The notes below the pieces were generated by a model. It was not told where the DNA came from, ran no database searches, and saw nothing but the letters and a program-made list of their open reading frames with translations. Both the position numbers and the translations under genes were made by a program. 32,351 nucleotides of DNA from Chrysochromulina tobinii (lineage: Eukaryota > Haptophyta > Prymnesiales > Chrysochromulinaceae), in contig JWZX01003326.1 of assembly GCA_001275005.1 (NCBI GenBank), positions 1 to 32,351 of the forward strand, read 5' to 3'. Of this stretch, positions 31,165 to 32,351 are shown piece after piece (within the stretch, counting starts at the first letter, position 1; every line of letters starts with the position of its first letter).

Positions 31165-31941
31165 TCAACGACGACGGCCACCCACGCGGCCGCCGACGCG
31201 GCCGCCGATACGGCGCCCACGCCCGTCACCCGAACTGCCGTCTGCGCGGCGACCGCCGTGGCCGGTGTACGGGGAGCCGCCATAGCCACGCAGCTTATCG
31301 TGGCCATAGCCATAGCCGTGGCCATAACCATAGCCGTGGCCATGGCGCGGGAAGCCGTACATCATCCACATGGCCGCATTCATCCAGCTGTGGAGGCGGC
31401 GTTGCTGCATGTAGCGTTCCAGCTCGGTCTGTCCATGGGACGTGGCCGTCGTGTTGACTCTGGTGGCAGCCGCCGCCGATGGCACGCTTACAAAAGGCAT
31501 CGGCGCGACGAGCACATTCTCACCGACGCGCAGCTTGAGCATCCTCATGTCCGCAACCGTCAGCCGCACGCCCGCGTCCAGCTTTGGGTCGGCCACCGCC
31601 TCACCGATGGCCTGGTCGGGCTCCGAAGACCACAGTGCCGCCGGCTTCATTTTGCGCACGCGCACGCGGCTGCCGGGCTGCAGGCCGAGTCGTTCGAACT
31701 CTGAGGACGGCAGCGTGATGAGTGTGCCGCCCTCGGTCGGGTTGACGACCTTGAGCTGCAGCACCTCCGTGCGAGCGCTTTTTCCATCGAGGCGGGGTTC
31801 GGCGGCGAGCATCGAGGGACCGGGCATTGTAGCGACGTTGCCACCTCGCATGCGCAGCAGCTGCGACTGGCCAATCCGTGATGGGGCCGCGCCGGCGGCG
31901 ACTGCCGAGGCAAGGCACGCGACCAGCAGGCTCACCCGCAT
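31165..31941 (-). CDS. Secreted CDC48-N-like double-psi barrel protein with Gly/His/Tyr-rich tail
   Basis: 258 codons from ATG 31941 to TGA 31165. Residues 1-20 form a clear signal peptide (MRVSLLVACLASAVAAGAAP), so the protein enters the secretory system; there is no aromatic residue at the predicted cleavage site, which argues against plastid import through a red-type bipartite signal. Residues 30-34 read RMRGG. Residues about 58-148 resemble the N-terminal double-psi beta-barrel of CDC48/p97: LITLPSSEFERLGLQPGSRV matches the substrate-side strand/helix, and VRLTVADMRMLKLRVGENVL matches the conserved NLRVRLGD region. No AAA ATPase domain follows. Residues 200-222 are HGHGYGYG repeats and the C-terminus is RRIGGRVGGRVGGRRR. 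In p97 this fold binds cofactors of ubiquitin-dependent extraction; what a stand-alone secreted copy does is unknown. Confidence 0.7.
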   Translation of the reverse strand: MRVSLLVACLASAVAAGAAPSRIGQSQLLRMRGGNVATMPGPSMLAAEPRLDGKSARTEVLQLKVVNPTEGGTLITLPSSEFERLGLQPGSRVRVRKMKPAALWSSEPDQAIGEAVADPKLDAGVRLTVADMRMLKLRVGENVLVAPMPFVSVPSAAAATRVNTTATSHGQTELERYMQQRRLHSWMNAAMWMMYGFPRHGHGYGYGHGYGYGHDKLRGYGGSPYTGHGGRRADGSSGDGRGRRIGGRVGGRVGGRRR

Positions 31942-32351
31942 CGCGTTAGACTCGGCGGTCGGTTGCCGGCTGTGGCCGCCGTGTTTTGAGGATCACAGTT
32001 TCCTTTCCGAGAAAGTGTCGTGTCAAGTCAAGAAAAGTCAAGTCAAGTCAAGTCAAGTCAAGTCGAAGTGCGTTCCCCATTCGTGACACGAAAACCCCGT
32101 CTTCACGTTCACGTTAAATGTTTAGAGTGCTACCGCCGGCTTCCCCACCCCCGTTTGTCGTTTCTCGTTTCGGTGGTGAGGTTGTCTTACTTTAGTCACT
32201 TTAGTTCTCTAGTCTCAGTCATGTACAGGACATGTACATGTACGGAAACATACACTGTCTCCGCTTACCATGTGACGATGGTCCGGTCCACCTGCCGTGC
32301 TCGGCCCGGGGCCGGGCGGAACTCCGAGCCGGGGCTGCAGTCGTTGCAATC
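31942..32351. other. Upstream region of the secreted protein gene, no gene seen
   Basis: This would include the promoter of the minus-strand secreted protein gene. It contains an AAGTC array (32022-32064) about 80-120 bp upstream of that start, and a palindrome-rich stretch of overlapping CATGTAC/GTACATG (32220-32246). No coding sequence is supported. Confidence 0.5.
32022..32064. repeat. Pentanucleotide array (AAGTC)n
   Basis: After TGTCAAGTCAAGAA, five to six uninterrupted AAGTC units run to 32064. The same pentamer occurs in degenerate form at the left end of the window. Confidence 0.9.

Noticed and set aside
30910-31704. Plus-strand open frame of 264 codons over the secreted protein gene
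   Set aside because: Antisense to a frame with a signal peptide and a CDC48-N-like domain; its own translation is compositionally odd and has no recognisable motif.

Overview
This is a gene-dense, GC-rich nuclear fragment from a unicellular eukaryote, most likely a marine alga; a haptophyte is my best guess. That placement is an inference from the giant ARM-repeat protein, Ala-rich coiled-coil/IQ proteins, GC-rich GT-AG introns with GTGAGT/GTGCGY donors, abundant short tandem repeats and a secreted protein with an RMRGG motif after its signal peptide. There is no prokaryotic signature (no operons or Shine-Dalgarno spacing). I see no tRNA, rRNA, CRISPR array or virus-derived gene.

There are five genes, strictly alternating in strand. 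(1) 824-2518 (-): a nucleotide-sugar/triose-phosphate transporter of the SLC35C2 type with a ~190-residue insertion. (2) 3074-13449 (+): an intronless giant armadillo protein of ~3,457 residues with about 68 ARM repeats, interrupted by two +1 shifts (5087-5091 and about 9900-9910). (3) 13873-19851 (-): a five-exon gene of ~1,775 residues with an ARM-like N-terminus, a PH/SLD-like segment reminiscent of the meiotic axis protein SYCP2, a SAP DNA-binding motif, two ubiquitin-interacting motifs and a possible zinc-binding C-terminus. (4) 20156-30685 (+): a seven-exon gene of ~3,203 residues with an ARM start, IQ motifs, a huge Ala-rich coiled coil and a Pro-rich repeated tail. (5) 31165-31941 (-): a small secreted protein with a CDC48-N-like double-psi barrel and a Gly/His/Tyr-rich tail. 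Spaces between genes are short (about 300-560 bp), either divergent (likely shared promoters) or convergent, and most contain tandem repeats. The two window ends (1-823 and 31942-32351) hold AAGTC/GACTT-type repeats and no convincing gene.

The most interesting feature is the intron set of gene 4. Five of its six introns are flanked by direct repeats of exon sequence and fall into two families. Family A (three introns) is built of 10-bp tandem repeats, carries its own 5' splice site and takes its 3' splice site from a duplicated copy of the upstream exon end. Family B (two introns 2.2 kb apart) carries its own 42-nt polypyrimidine/AG 3' end and takes its 5' splice site from a duplicated copy of the downstream exon start. 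This is the layout expected of recently gained, introner-like introns. One family A intron is itself a tandem duplication whose inner acceptor is CAT instead of CAG.

All splice sites were assigned by eye. Reading frame was checked across every junction, and both multi-exon genes close in frame to an exact multiple of three.
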